Positions 25,201 to 32,895 are shown, numbered from the stretch's first letter. The stretch: 64,000 bases of DNA from Nocardioides sp. Root122 (GCF_001425025.1 NZ_LMDE01000001.1:737033-801032), one strand, 5' to 3'. Notes: generated by a model from the sequence alone, not told the origin. Program-made: numbers and translations.

Positions 25201-25297
25201 GGTGGTGCTCCCTTCGGCTTCCACGCTAGGACCGTGAGCGGTGCCGCGGCAGGGCCGTTCGGGCACCTCCGGGTGGGAGGTTCGGCAGGGCTGGGGG

Positions 25298-25339
25298 GCC
25301 TCCTCGTGACGGTCGCTGCGCGACCTCCTCGACCAACGG
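25298..25339. repeat. Degenerate copy of a dispersed intergenic palindrome
   Basis: GGTCGCTGCGCGACC sits within a stretch ending CTCGACCAACGG, related in layout to the elements at 28842, 33350 and 55383. Low similarity to those copies. Confidence 0.3.
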
Positions 25340-25353
25340 AGTGTCTGCTTGCG

Positions 25354-25382
25354 GAATGTGATATCTATTTGTCATCACATTC
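25354..25382. promoter_or_regulatory. Inverted repeat operator in front of SPFH gene
   Basis: GAATGTGAT at 25354-25362 and ATCACATTC at 25374-25382 are perfect 9-bp arms with an 11-nt A/T-rich spacer, 20 nt before the start codon. It would cover the promoter. The ribbon-helix-helix protein encoded directly behind the SPFH gene is the natural candidate to bind it (inference). Confidence 0.55.
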
Positions 25383-25401
25383 TGACGAGGGGCTGGGGAA
25401 C

Positions 25402-26379
25402 ATGGGCGGGGAGCGGGACGTGCAGCACGGGGAGACCGGCGAGTCGGAGGGTGGCGCGCCTGCGGGGCACCCGGTGGGCCACGAGGGCACCCGCGTGGAC
25501 GTCACGGAGCGGGTGGCGTGGTCGGTCGACGGGTTCGCCGGGCTGGCGGTGGCGCTGGTGCTCCTCGGCCTCGGCGGCTGGCTCGCGGTCCTCGGGATCA
25601 TCGCCGCGGACGCCGGTGAGGGCGGCATCGGCCGCATCGTCGGCGGCCTGGCGATCATGGTCCTGGGCCTGCTGCTCTCCGCCTCGCTGGCGGTCGTGGC
25701 GCCCGGTCAGACGCGAGTCGTGCAGTTCTTCGGCCGTTACGTCGGCACCGTCCGGAAGCAGGGGCTGCGGATGGTCGTCCCGCTCTCGACCCGGCGCAAC
25801 GTCTCCGTGCGGGTGCACAACTTCGAGACCAACGAGCTCAAGGTCAACGACGCCGACGGCAACCCGGTCAACATCGCGGCCATCGTCGTGTGGCAGGTCG
25901 CCGACACCGCCCGGGCGAAGTTCGCGGTCGAGGACTACGAGGACTTCGTCGCCGTGCAGGCCGAGTCGGCGCTGCGGCACGTGGCGATGAGCCACCCCTA
26001 CGACAACGCCGCCACCGAGGTCACCCTGCGCGGCGACACCGAGGTGATCTCGGGCGAGCTCGCCGCCGAGGTCGCGGAGCGGATCGCGCTGGCCGGGCTC
26101 GAGGTCATCGAGGTGCGGATCTCGGCGCTGGCGTACGCCCCCGAGATCGCCCAGGCGATGCTGCAGCGCCAGCAGGCCTCGGCCGTCGTCGCCGCTCGGG
26201 AGACGATCGTCGAGGGTGCGGTCGGCATGGTCGAGAGCGCGCTCGCCCAGCTGGAGCAGAAGGACATCGTCGAGCTCGACTCCGAACGCAAGGCCGCGAT
26301 GGTGTCCAACCTGCTCACCGTCCTCTGCTCCGAACGCGGCACGACGCCCGTCGTCAACACCGGCTCGCTCTACACCTGA
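25402..26379 (+). CDS. SPFH/band-7 domain membrane protein
   Basis: 325 residues from the ATG at 25402, with a GGGGAA about 4 nt upstream. A ~45-residue polar N-terminus precedes two hydrophobic segments (res ~50-75 and ~80-100). The SPFH domain follows: [40 protein letters not shown] and [13 protein letters not shown] helical coiled stretch ([19 protein letters not shown]) and a C-terminal tail come last. SPFH proteins form ring-like scaffolds in membrane microdomains. It is followed after 2 nt by a ribbon-helix-helix gene. Confidence 0.88.
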   Translation: MGGERDVQHGETGESEGGAPAGHPVGHEGTRVDVTERVAWSVDGFAGLAVALVLLGLGGWLAVLGIIAADAGEGGIGRIVGGLAIMVLGLLLSASLAVVAPGQTRVVQFFGRYVGTVRKQGLRMVVPLSTRRNVSVRVHNFETNELKVNDADGNPVNIAAIVVWQVADTARAKFAVEDYEDFVAVQAESALRHVAMSHPYDNAATEVTLRGDTEVISGELAAEVAERIALAGLEVIEVRISALAYAPEIAQAMLQRQQASAVVAARETIVEGAVGMVESALAQLEQKDIVELDSERKAAMVSNLLTVLCSERGTTPVVNTGSLYT

Positions 26380-26381
26380 TC

Positions 26382-26621
26382 GTGGACGAGCAGGCGGGGG
26401 ACTCGGCCCCCAAGCGAGGCGCAGAGCGAAAGTCCGTGCTGCTGCGCCTCGACCCTGCCGTCCACACCGCCCTCCAGCGTTGGGCTGCGGACGACCTCCG
26501 CAGCGTCAACGCCCAGATCGAGCTGCTGCTGCGTGACGCGCTCCGGGCAGCCGGGCGGGCGCCGCGCGACGCGGGGCCGGTGCCCAGGCGCGGGCGGCCG
26601 CCGAAGGAGCGCGAGGACTGA
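26382..26621 (+). CDS. Arc/HicB-like ribbon-helix-helix protein
   Basis: 79 residues from a GTG 2 nt after the SPFH stop. The core [19 protein letters not shown] then [19 protein letters not shown] is a single ribbon-helix-helix DNA-binding unit of Arc/MetJ type. The C-terminal tail is basic and Pro/Arg-rich. It is cotranscribed with the SPFH gene and probably represses this operon through the inverted repeat at 25354. No toxin partner is next to it. Confidence 0.75.
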   Translation: MDEQAGDSAPKRGAERKSVLLRLDPAVHTALQRWAADDLRSVNAQIELLLRDALRAAGRAPRDAGPVPRRGRPPKERED

Positions 26622-26641
26622 TCGTCGGGGCTGGGTGTCAG

Positions 26642-26653
26642 TAGGGTCCCGGC
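26642..26653 (+). promoter_or_regulatory. Leaderless -10 element for DUF2804 gene
   Basis: TAGGGT ends 6 nt before the GTG start; no Shine-Dalgarno is visible. Confidence 0.45.
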
Positions 26654-27664
26654 GTGACCCTCTCCGAGCGCGAGATCAGCTCGCCCGTCTCCCTCACGCA
26701 GCCCGACGGCCGGCTCAACCGTGACTCGGTCGGGTGGACGCGGACGCCGCTGATCACGACCGACGGCATCGGTCGTGGGTGGCGGGGACGCGGGCGCAAC
26801 AAGCGGTGGGAGTACTGGGGCGTGACGACGCCGACCCACGTGGTCGCGCTGGTGCTCTCCGACATCGACTACGCCGCCGTGCACAGCATCTGGGTGCTCG
26901 ACCGGCGGACCGGCGAGGAGGTCGCCCACGACGCGATCGGCGTCCTCGGGCGCAGCGCCACCCTGCCGGGCACCTTGGGCGCTGGGCCGGCGCGCGCTCG
27001 CACCAAGAAGGTCCGGATCGACCTCGACGAGGTCGAGGGCGGCACGCGGCTCCGCGCCGAAGGAGCGCGGGTGCGCGTCGACGTCATCGCGGAGCGGCCG
27101 CCGGACCACGAGTTCCTCGGCGTCGTCGTGCCGTGGAGCGACCGGCTCTTCCAGTACACCGTCAAGGACGTCGCCCGCCCGGCCGTCGGCACGCTGTGGG
27201 TCGACGGGGTGGAGTACGACGTACCGCCGGGGGAGTCGTGGGCCGTCCTCGACCACGGCCGCGGCCGCTGGCCGTACGCGATGCACTGGAACTGGGGCGC
27301 CGGCTCCGGTCGCACCGACGGGCGCGTCGTCGGGATCCAGGTCGGCGGGAAGTGGACCGACGGCACCGGGGCGACCGAGAACGCGCTGCTGGTGGACGGG
27401 CACCTGACCAAGGTCAGCGAGGAGCTCGACTGGACCTACGACACCGACGACTGGCTCGCGCCGTGGCGGGTGACGGGCGAGGGAGTCGAGCTCACCTTCA
27501 CGCCCTTCCACCTCAAGCGCTCGGTCATCGACCTCAAGGTGTTCGCGTCGCGCACCCACCAGTGCTTCGGCCACTGGTCGGGGCGGGTGCGCGACGACGC
27601 GGGTGAGTGGGTGCGGCTCGAGGGGATCGTCGGGTGGGCGGAGGACGTGCGCAACCGCTGGTGA
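26654..27664 (+). CDS. DUF2804 domain protein
   Basis: 336 residues. The family pattern is visible throughout: REISSPVSLTQPDGRLN at the start, KRWEYWGVTTPTHV, then GRGRWPYAMHWNWGAGSG and VGIQVGGKWTDGTGATENAL, ending GHWSGRVRDDAGEWV. DUF2804 proteins are large soluble beta-rich proteins of unknown activity, found in bacteria and some eukaryotes. The GTG start has a leaderless -10 element. No operon partner. Confidence 0.85.
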   Translation: MTLSEREISSPVSLTQPDGRLNRDSVGWTRTPLITTDGIGRGWRGRGRNKRWEYWGVTTPTHVVALVLSDIDYAAVHSIWVLDRRTGEEVAHDAIGVLGRSATLPGTLGAGPARARTKKVRIDLDEVEGGTRLRAEGARVRVDVIAERPPDHEFLGVVVPWSDRLFQYTVKDVARPAVGTLWVDGVEYDVPPGESWAVLDHGRGRWPYAMHWNWGAGSGRTDGRVVGIQVGGKWTDGTGATENALLVDGHLTKVSEELDWTYDTDDWLAPWRVTGEGVELTFTPFHLKRSVIDLKVFASRTHQCFGHWSGRVRDDAGEWVRLEGIVGWAEDVRNRW

Positions 27665-27743
27665 GGCGGATATTCCCTGAGTTCCCGTGGAAATTCGTGA
27701 ATCGGCCACGCGTGCGCTCCAACCGACCTATGTTCGAGACGAG

Positions 27744-27760
27744 GTCAAGCTCGACTTGAC
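27744..27760. promoter_or_regulatory. Inverted repeat before the Ltp lipoprotein gene
   Basis: GTCAAG and CTTGAC, perfect 6-bp arms with spacer CTCGA. The right arm overlaps a TTGACT that could be a -35 element. Confidence 0.35.
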
Positions 27761-27787
27761 TCGGGGATGTCCGTGAGGGCGACCCCA

Positions 27788-27812
27788 ACGCCCGGACGTG
27801 GGGTCCGGGCGT
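27788..27812 (+). promoter_or_regulatory. Leader hairpin in Ltp mRNA
   Basis: ACGCCCGGAC and GTCCGGGCGT form a perfect 10-bp stem with a 5-nt loop, 26 nt before the start codon and downstream of the likely promoter. It could be a terminator-like attenuator or an mRNA-stabilising leader structure. Confidence 0.45.
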
Positions 27813-27838
27813 CACCGCCGAACACGGGGATGCACACC

Positions 27839-28303
27839 ATGAAGAAGAAGCTCGGGGCGCTGATGCTCGCGTCCGTCCTGTCCGTGTCGGTCAGCGCGTG
27901 CGAGATCCCTGAGGATTCCGGCACTGCTGCCGACCGCGCCGACGTGAACAACAAGCCCGCCAAGGGCGAGAAGGGCGACAAGGCCGCGGCCAAGAAGGAC
28001 TCCAAGCCGAAGGAGTCCGTGTCCCAGGCCAATGCTCGTGAGGCCGCGGCGAACTACCTCGACTACAGCGCCTTCTCGCGCACCGGACTGATCAAGCAGC
28101 TGAAGTTCGAGGGCTACTCGGAGAAAGACGCTGTCTACGGCGTCGACGCACAGAAGGCCGACTGGATGAAGCAGGCCGCGGCTTCGGGTGAGAACTACCT
28201 GGAGATGAGCTCGTTCTCGCGCCAGGGCCTCATCGACCAGCTCAAGTTCGAGGGCTTCACCCCCGAGCAGGCTGCGTTCGGGGCGAAGAAGAACGGTCTC
28301 TAA
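27839..28303 (+). CDS. Ltp family host cell surface-exposed lipoprotein
   Basis: 154 residues; the ATG at 27839 (MKKKLGAL) is preferred because a GGGGA lies 9 nt upstream. The lipoprotein signal ends at SVSAC. A Lys/Ala-rich linker leads to two tandem Ltp repeats: EAAANYLDYSAFSRTGLIKQ with LKFEGYSEKDAVYG, then ENYLEMSSFSRQGLIDQ with LKFEGFTPEQAAFG. The Ltp domain was named for a streptococcal prophage lipoprotein that blocks superinfecting phage DNA entry. Chromosomal actinobacterial copies are common and their role is not established. Confidence 0.88.
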   Translation: MKKKLGALMLASVLSVSVSACEIPEDSGTAADRADVNNKPAKGEKGDKAAAKKDSKPKESVSQANAREAAANYLDYSAFSRTGLIKQLKFEGYSEKDAVYGVDAQKADWMKQAAASGENYLEMSSFSRQGLIDQLKFEGFTPEQAAFGAKKNGL

Positions 28304-28353
28304 CAGCTCCGGCGACTGTCCAGGCGCTGGAAGTCTGTTCGGCGGTAGAACCA

Positions 28354-28782
28354 TTGAGCTGTCGAACGAGGTGTGCTCGGGGGTACGCGCCGCCGACGCC
28401 ATACGGCACCTTCGACCCCAGCCAGCTCGGTCAGGTGCGGAGCACCGGCACCTGCATCGCCTTGTGCATCGTGACCCTTGGCTTCTACTCGCTCTACTGG
28501 TTCTACAAGACGCACGAAGAGATGAAGCGCCACACCAACTCCGGCCTCGGTGGGGGCGTCGCTCTTCTCATCGGCCTCTTCGCCAGCTTCGTGATGTGGT
28601 TCCTCACTCCCAGCGAGATCGCAGGGATGTACGAGCGCCGCGGGATGCGCTCCCCCGTCAGCGGTGCGACCGGACTGTGGGCGCTCCTGCTCGGATGGGC
28701 GTTCGGGCTCGGTCTGATCATCTGGTTCGTGAAGGTGAACGGTGCACTGAACGCCTATTGGCGTTCGCAGGGCGTGCGCTGA
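28354..28782 (+). CDS. DUF4234 membrane protein
   Basis: The frame allows a TTG at 28354, giving 142 residues, but the first ~12 residues look atypical and the true start is uncertain. A Pro-rich lead (APPTPYGTFDPSQ) precedes RSTGTCIALCIVTLGFYSLY, then WFYKTHEEMKRH. Three more hydrophobic segments follow, typical of DUF4234. It is 50 nt behind the Ltp gene and on the same strand; cotranscription is possible. Function unknown. Confidence 0.7.
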   Translation: MSCRTRCARGYAPPTPYGTFDPSQLGQVRSTGTCIALCIVTLGFYSLYWFYKTHEEMKRHTNSGLGGGVALLIGLFASFVMWFLTPSEIAGMYERRGMRSPVSGATGLWALLLGWAFGLGLIIWFVKVNGALNAYWRSQGVR

Positions 28783-28790
28783 CCCCAGCG

Positions 28791-28837
28791 GACAGACAGT
28801 GGACGGCCGCCGGGCGACTCCCCGACGGCCGTCTGTC
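28791..28837 (+). terminator. Bulged hairpin after DUF4234 gene
   Basis: GACAGAC and CGGCCG on the left pair with CGGCCG and TCTGTC on the right, with a bulge. No U-tract follows, which is usual at this GC level. Confidence 0.35.
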
Positions 28838-28841
28838 GATG

Positions 28842-28978
28842 TGGTTTCGAGGCTCGCTGCGCTCGCACCTCAACCACCGAGGAGTGGGTGCGCTCGCACC
28901 TCAACCACCGAGGAGTGGGTGCGCTCGCACCTCAACCACCGAGGAGTGGGTGCGCTCGCACCTCGACCAACGGTCGTG
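28842..28978. repeat. Dispersed palindrome expanded into a 31-bp tandem array
   Basis: A 35-bp element (28842-28876, TGGTTTCGAGG...ACCTCAACCA, outer arms complementary) is followed by tandem units of 31 bp starting at 28861, 28892, 28923 and 28954. Each contains GCTCGCACCTCAACCACCGA; the last is degenerate (CTCGACCAACGG). Single copies of the same element recur at 33350 and 55383. Confidence 0.85.
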
Positions 28979-28992
28979 GGTGAGTGTGCGCG

Positions 28993-29628
28993 TCATTCGA
29001 TGACGAGGTCGGCGCGCTCCCGGGTCGCGCGGACGAGCTCGGCGTTCGGCTCGTCGACCCGGTCGACCCAGGCGCGAGCGCCCTCGGGCGACTTGCCGAA
29101 CTGCTCGTGGCGACGGACCAGGCGCTCTCGGCGTACGTCGTCGTCCACGTCCACGAACCAGGCCTCGGTCAGGAGGGGGCGGACCCGCTCCCAGCCGCGG
29201 TCGGGCAGCAGGAGGTAGTTGCCCTCCGTGACGACGAGCCGGGCGGAGGCCGGGACGGCGATGGCGGCGGCGATGGGCTGCTCGAGGTCGCGCTCGAAGC
29301 CCGGGGCATAGACCGTGTGGCCGGGCTCGTCGTGCAGCCGGCTCAGGATGGCGACGTAACCGTCGATGTCGAACGTCTCGGGTGCGCCCTTGCGGTCACG
29401 CAGGCCGAGGCGGTCGAGCTGGACGTCGGCGAGGTGGAAGCCGTCCATGGGCAGGTGGCCCACGTCGTCGGGTCCGAGGTCCGCGCGCAGTCCTGCCACC
29501 AGCGCCTCGGCGAGCGTCGACTTGCCGGCGCCGGGCGCGCCGGTGATGCCGAGGACGACGCGGCCGGGCGAGGAGAGCAGCGCCGCGGCGCGGTCCACCA
29601 GCGCGGACAGGGCTGCAGGGGCGCGCAT
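28993..29628 (-). CDS. Nucleoside/nucleotide kinase family P-loop protein
   Basis: 211 residues. P-loop GITGAPGAGKST near residue 30, then MDGFHLAD, FDIDGYV and VTEGNYLLL, the motifs of the uridine kinase/pantothenate kinase-like family that includes fructose-transport-associated FrcK. RRERLVRRHEQFGKSP near 165 is the Arg-rich lid. The substrate is probably a small sugar, nucleoside or vitamin and cannot be fixed from sequence. It stands alone, converging with the repeat array. Confidence 0.82.
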   Translation of the reverse strand: MRAPAALSALVDRAAALLSSPGRVVLGITGAPGAGKSTLAEALVAGLRADLGPDDVGHLPMDGFHLADVQLDRLGLRDRKGAPETFDIDGYVAILSRLHDEPGHTVYAPGFERDLEQPIAAAIAVPASARLVVTEGNYLLLPDRGWERVRPLLTEAWFVDVDDDVRRERLVRRHEQFGKSPEGARAWVDRVDEPNAELVRATRERADLVIE

Positions 29629-29660
29629 GCCGTGAGGGTAGTGGGACGCGTCGCTGCCCC

Positions 29661-30254
29661 TCAGCGGCGATGTGTCTCAGGAACGCCGTCGAGCGGCCCC
29701 ATCGCCGACTCGCGGATCAGTCCGGCGACGAGCTTCTGTCCCGACGCGATGGCATCGCTGAGGCGTTGGTGCGCGACGTCGTGCCGCTCGGCCTCCAGTG
29801 CCCACTTGGCCGCCGCCATGCCCTGGAGGAGCGAGTCGTTGATCTCGACGGCCTGCCGGTGGAGGAGCTCGCGCTCGGTCTGCTCGACGTGGGCCCGCTC
29901 GGCGCGGCGCAGCCGGTCGGAGGCGTCGCCGAGGAGCAGTCCGACGAGCACGAGCGGCACCACGCGCGCCGACCAGCCGAGCACGGTGAGGTCCACGTCG
30001 GCCGCCAGCACCCACAGGGCAAGGAGGACCAGCGCGGCCGCCGAGGCGATCATCCCGGCGACGCGCCCCCAGGCGAGGGCGGCGAGGCTGATCGGCACGA
30101 CGTAGAGCAACGTGATGGCCACCGAGGCGTCGTTGCCCAGGGCGAACCGGGCCACAGTGATGGACACGAACATCGCGAGCACCCCGGCGAGCGCCAGTCG
30201 CGCCCGTCGGCTGAACCAGGGCACGTACGCCGTGGGGGTCGAGATCGGGGTCAT
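29661..30254 (-). CDS. Orphan membrane sensor, kinase-like but lacking an ATPase domain
   Basis: 197 residues from the ATG at 30254. Four or five hydrophobic segments (res ~15-115) are followed by a coiled helix (RRAERAHVEQTERELLHRQA) and a segment EINDSLLQGMAAAKWALEA. That segment resembles the dimerisation helix of HisKA_3 sensor kinases, with Asn-Asp where the phospho-His would lie. The protein stops before any HATPase domain, so it cannot autophosphorylate. It may be a degenerate or regulatory sensor. Candidate DosR-type boxes lie in the divergent region to its right. Confidence 0.65.
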   Translation of the reverse strand: MTPISTPTAYVPWFSRRARLALAGVLAMFVSITVARFALGNDASVAITLLYVVPISLAALAWGRVAGMIASAAALVLLALWVLAADVDLTVLGWSARVVPLVLVGLLLGDASDRLRRAERAHVEQTERELLHRQAVEINDSLLQGMAAAKWALEAERHDVAHQRLSDAIASGQKLVAGLIRESAMGPLDGVPETHRR

Positions 30255-30290
30255 TGGGTGAGTCTGGCCTGCCGCGTCGCGACGAAGACA

Positions 30291-30325
30291 GGGCCTTTCG
30301 TCCCGGCCGCGGGCCCCAAGGTCCC
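30291..30325. promoter_or_regulatory. Two DosR/DevR-like boxes in tandem
   Basis: GGGCCTTTCGTCCC at 30291-30304 and GGGCCCCAAGGTCCC at 30311-30325, 20 bp apart. The first fits the palindromic hypoxia-box pattern GGGaCTTTaGTCCC well, the second poorly. They lie between the orphan sensor and DUF488 genes. Confidence 0.35.
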
Positions 30326-30382
30326 GCCGCACAGGAGGCACGGGGCCACTGCCCGTTTCGAGGGATGGGGTTGGCTGGAGGC

Positions 30383-30925
30383 ATGGGACGGCTGCTCACC
30401 GTCGGGCACGGGACGCTCGACCGCGACGCGCTCGGGACGCTGCTGGCGGACGCGGGCACTGACCTGCTCGTCGACATCCGGCGTTTCCCGGGCAGCCGGC
30501 ACAACCCCGGCGTGAGCAAGGACTCGCTCACCGAGTGGCTGCCGGAGGTGGGCATCGGCTACCGGTGGGAGGAGCGTCTCGGCGGCCGCCGACGACGCGA
30601 CAAGGACGCGGACCCCGACGCCGACAGCTGGTGGCGGGTCGAGGCGTTCCGGGCGTACGCCGCCCACACCAGGACGCCCGACTTCCTCGCGGCGCTGGAC
30701 GAGCTGGGCGAGCAGGTGGCGACGAACGGCACGACGGTCGTGATGTGCAGCGAGGCCGTGTGGTGGCGCTGCCACCGCCGGCTGGTCGCCGACGCCGCGC
30801 TCCTGCTGCGGGACCTCGACGTCGCCCACCTGGCGCACAACGGCCGGACCACGCCCCACGAGCCGTCGGCCGGCGCGCGGGTGGTCGACGGCCTGCTGCA
30901 CTACGACGTACCTGCCGAGGGCTGA
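30383..30925 (+). CDS. DUF488 family protein
   Basis: 180 residues from the ATG at 30383, with a strong GGAGG directly upstream that decides the start. The family signature is present: LLTVGHGTLDRDALG, LVDIRRFPGSRHNPGVS, YRWEERLGGRRR and VMCSEAVWWRCHRRLVAD, with conserved Cys residues at the last motif. DUF488 proteins are found near DNA-repair genes; here an alkyltransferase-like gene follows after 5 nt, in agreement. Biochemical function is unproven. Confidence 0.88.
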   Translation: MGRLLTVGHGTLDRDALGTLLADAGTDLLVDIRRFPGSRHNPGVSKDSLTEWLPEVGIGYRWEERLGGRRRRDKDADPDADSWWRVEAFRAYAAHTRTPDFLAALDELGEQVATNGTTVVMCSEAVWWRCHRRLVADAALLLRDLDVAHLAHNGRTTPHEPSAGARVVDGLLHYDVPAEG

Positions 30926-30930
30926 GCCGC

Positions 30931-31215
30931 GTGGACGAGGACTACGTCGAGGCGGTGCTGGCGCTGGTCGAGCAGGTGCCGGTCGGGCGGGTGACGACGT
31001 ACGGCGCGCTGGCCAGGGAGGTCGGCAGGGCGGGGCCGCGGCAGGTCGGCCGGGTGATGGCGCTGCACGGCGACGCGGTGCCGTGGTGGCGCGTCGTGCA
31101 CGCCGACGGCCGCCCCGCCACGTGTCATGGCGGGACGGCCGTCGAGCGGCTGCGGGAGGACGGGGTGCCGCTCACGAGCCGGGGGTGGGTGGAGAGGTCG
31201 GCGCTCCAAGGTTGA
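30931..31215 (+). CDS. Alkyltransferase-like (ATL) protein
   Basis: 94 residues from a GTG 5 nt behind the DUF488 stop. VPVGRVTTYGALAREVG and RQVGRVMALHGDAVPWWRVVH match the MGMT DNA-binding fold. The catalytic PCHR is replaced by PWWR, so there is no acceptor Cys. ATL proteins bind O6-alkylguanine and hand it to nucleotide excision repair. Likely cotranscribed with DUF488. Confidence 0.9.
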   Translation: MDEDYVEAVLALVEQVPVGRVTTYGALAREVGRAGPRQVGRVMALHGDAVPWWRVVHADGRPATCHGGTAVERLREDGVPLTSRGWVERSALQG

Positions 31216-31217
31216 GG

Positions 31218-32405
31218 TCAGGGCTGGAAGACCACCTTGACCATGCCCTCCTCCTTCTTCTGGAAGTGCTCGTAAGCGTCGGGGGCCTCGGAGAGGGGGA
31301 GGTGGTGGGTGGCGAAGGCATCGACGCCGAACGGGTCGTCCTCGACGAGCATCGCCAGCAGCTCGTCGGTCCAGCGCCGCACGTTGGCCTGGCCCATCCG
31401 GATCTGGATCTGCTTGTCGAACATCTGCATCATCGGCATCGGGTCGGCCATGCCGCCGTAGACGCCGGAGATCGAGATCGTGCCGCCGCGGCGTACGGCG
31501 TCGATGGCCGTGTGCAGTGCGGCGAGGCGGTCGAGGCCGGCCTTCTTCATCATCGGCTCGGCGATGGCGTCGGGCAGCAGGCCGGTCATCTTCTGCACGA
31601 GCTGCGCCCCGCCGGAGCCGTGGGCCTCCATGCCGACGGCGTCGATCACCGCGTCAGGGCCGCGGCCGCCGGTGGCCTCGCGGATCACGTCGCCGACGCT
31701 GCCGACCTCGTTGGCCTCGTCGAAGTTCAGCGGCTCGGCGCCGAACGCCGCGACGCGCTCGAGGCGCTCGGGCACGTGGTCGACGGAGAAGACCCGGTGG
31801 CCCGCGCGGACGCCCATCCGGGCGGCCATGTCGCCGATCGGGCCGGCGCCGAGGACCAGGAGCGTGCCGCCGTCGGGCACGTCGGCGTACTGCAGCCCCT
31901 GCCACGCGGTGGGGAGGACGTCGGAGAGGAAGAGGAAGCGGTCGTCGGCGTGCTCGTGCGGCACCTTGACGGGCAGGAAGTTGGCGAAGGGGACCCGGAG
32001 GTACTCCGCCTGTCCGCCGGGGACCTGGCCGTAGAGCTTGCTGTAGCCGAAGAAGCTCGCGCCGGTGCCGTGCTCGTGGTTCTGCGTGGTCTCGCACTGG
32101 CTGTAGAGGCCCTGGTCGCACATCCAGCACGAGCCGCAGCACACGTTGAACGGCACGACGACGCGGTCGCCCACCTTCAGGTTGGTGACCTCCGAGCCGA
32201 CCTCCTCGACGATGCCCATCGGCTCGTGGCCGACGATGTCCCCGGCCTCCATGAACGGGGCGAGGGTCTCGTAGAGGTGGAGGTCGGAGCCGCACAGGCC
32301 GGTGGAGGTGATCTTGATGATCGCGTCCGTCGGCTCCTCGATGCGCGGGTCGGGTACGTCGGTGACCTGCATGTCGTGGACGCCTTGCCAGGTGACTGCC
32401 TTCAT
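31218..32405 (-). CDS. Zinc-dependent alcohol dehydrogenase, formaldehyde-dehydrogenase type
   Basis: 395 residues, medium-chain dehydrogenase fold. Catalytic zinc residues: GLCGSDLH near residue 38 and GHEPMG near 60. The structural zinc Cys cluster is CCGSCWMCDQGLYSQC. The NAD(P) Rossmann motif is LVLGAGPIGDMAA. The insertion and length fit the glutathione-independent formaldehyde dehydrogenase-like branch. Substrate unknown: formaldehyde or another short alcohol/aldehyde. It converges with the ATL gene. Confidence 0.88.
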   Translation of the reverse strand: MKAVTWQGVHDMQVTDVPDPRIEEPTDAIIKITSTGLCGSDLHLYETLAPFMEAGDIVGHEPMGIVEEVGSEVTNLKVGDRVVVPFNVCCGSCWMCDQGLYSQCETTQNHEHGTGASFFGYSKLYGQVPGGQAEYLRVPFANFLPVKVPHEHADDRFLFLSDVLPTAWQGLQYADVPDGGTLLVLGAGPIGDMAARMGVRAGHRVFSVDHVPERLERVAAFGAEPLNFDEANEVGSVGDVIREATGGRGPDAVIDAVGMEAHGSGGAQLVQKMTGLLPDAIAEPMMKKAGLDRLAALHTAIDAVRRGGTISISGVYGGMADPMPMMQMFDKQIQIRMGQANVRRWTDELLAMLVEDDPFGVDAFATHHLPLSEAPDAYEHFQKKEEGMVKVVFQP

Positions 32406-32508
32406 CGTGCTGAACCGCCTTAGGTCGAGGGTGTCGAACGACCTCCGTACCCGTGAGGCTGTCGGGCATGCGAGGGGTCAGTGCGGGGTGCGCCCTCCCG
32501 GGCAGGTG

Positions 32509-32518
32509 TTGTCCACAG
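32509..32518 (+). promoter_or_regulatory. Exact actinobacterial DnaA box
   Basis: TTGTCCACAG contains the full consensus TTGTCCACA. It is a single box in a ~240-bp intergenic region, so not an origin. Confidence 0.45.
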
Positions 32519-32622
32519 ATGTGCGGGAAGTACTCGCGTCGATGCCGTTGAGGGCCATTGACTGTGCACGTGCCTCGATCTCGGAACCGTCACCAGCATG
32601 GTCCTTCGGTGGCGTGATCGAG

Positions 32623-32649
32623 GTGCTACGAAGTGCTACTTTCGTGGAC
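32623..32649 (+). promoter_or_regulatory. Leaderless promoter with direct repeats for VapB-like antitoxin
   Basis: GTGCTAC at 32623-32629 and 32633-32639 are direct repeats one helical turn apart. TACTTT at 32637-32642 would be the -10 element, 7 nt before the GTG at 32650. The repeats are the likely antitoxin operator. Confidence 0.5.
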
Positions 32650-32895
32650 GTGCGATCGATCAGTCAGCGCGAGCTGCGCAACGACAACGCCGAGATCATC
32701 CGTGCGGTCGAGGCGGGGGAGTCGTTCACCGTCACCAGGCGCGGCGTCCCGGTCGCGCGGCTCACCCCCGTGCCCGACACCGACCTGCGCCGCGTCAGGG
32801 CGGCAACGCCCGGCCATGACGTCACCGCTCTGCCTCGTGTCGAGGGCGCACGACCGACGAGCGAGCACCTCGACGACCTCCGAGGCGACCGGTGA
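32650..32895 (+). CDS. Phd/YefM-type antitoxin
   Basis: 81 residues if the GTG at 32650 is used, which the -10 spacing favours (a GTG at 32644 is also possible). RSISQRELRNDNAEIIRAVEAGE followed by FTVTRRGVPVARLTPV is the Phd/YefM DNA-binding fold. The C-terminus is the disordered toxin-binding tail. The stop overlaps the start of the PIN toxin. Expected to repress the operon by binding the repeats just upstream. Confidence 0.9.
   Translation: MRSISQRELRNDNAEIIRAVEAGESFTVTRRGVPVARLTPVPDTDLRRVRAATPGHDVTALPRVEGARPTSEHLDDLRGDR

Noticed and set aside
26382..26621. HicAB toxin-antitoxin system
   Set aside because: The ribbon-helix-helix gene has no adjacent HicA-like or other toxin gene; it is coupled to the SPFH gene instead.
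28861..28978. Possible CRISPR array
   Set aside because: The 31-bp units are directly adjacent with no unique spacers, and no cas gene is near.
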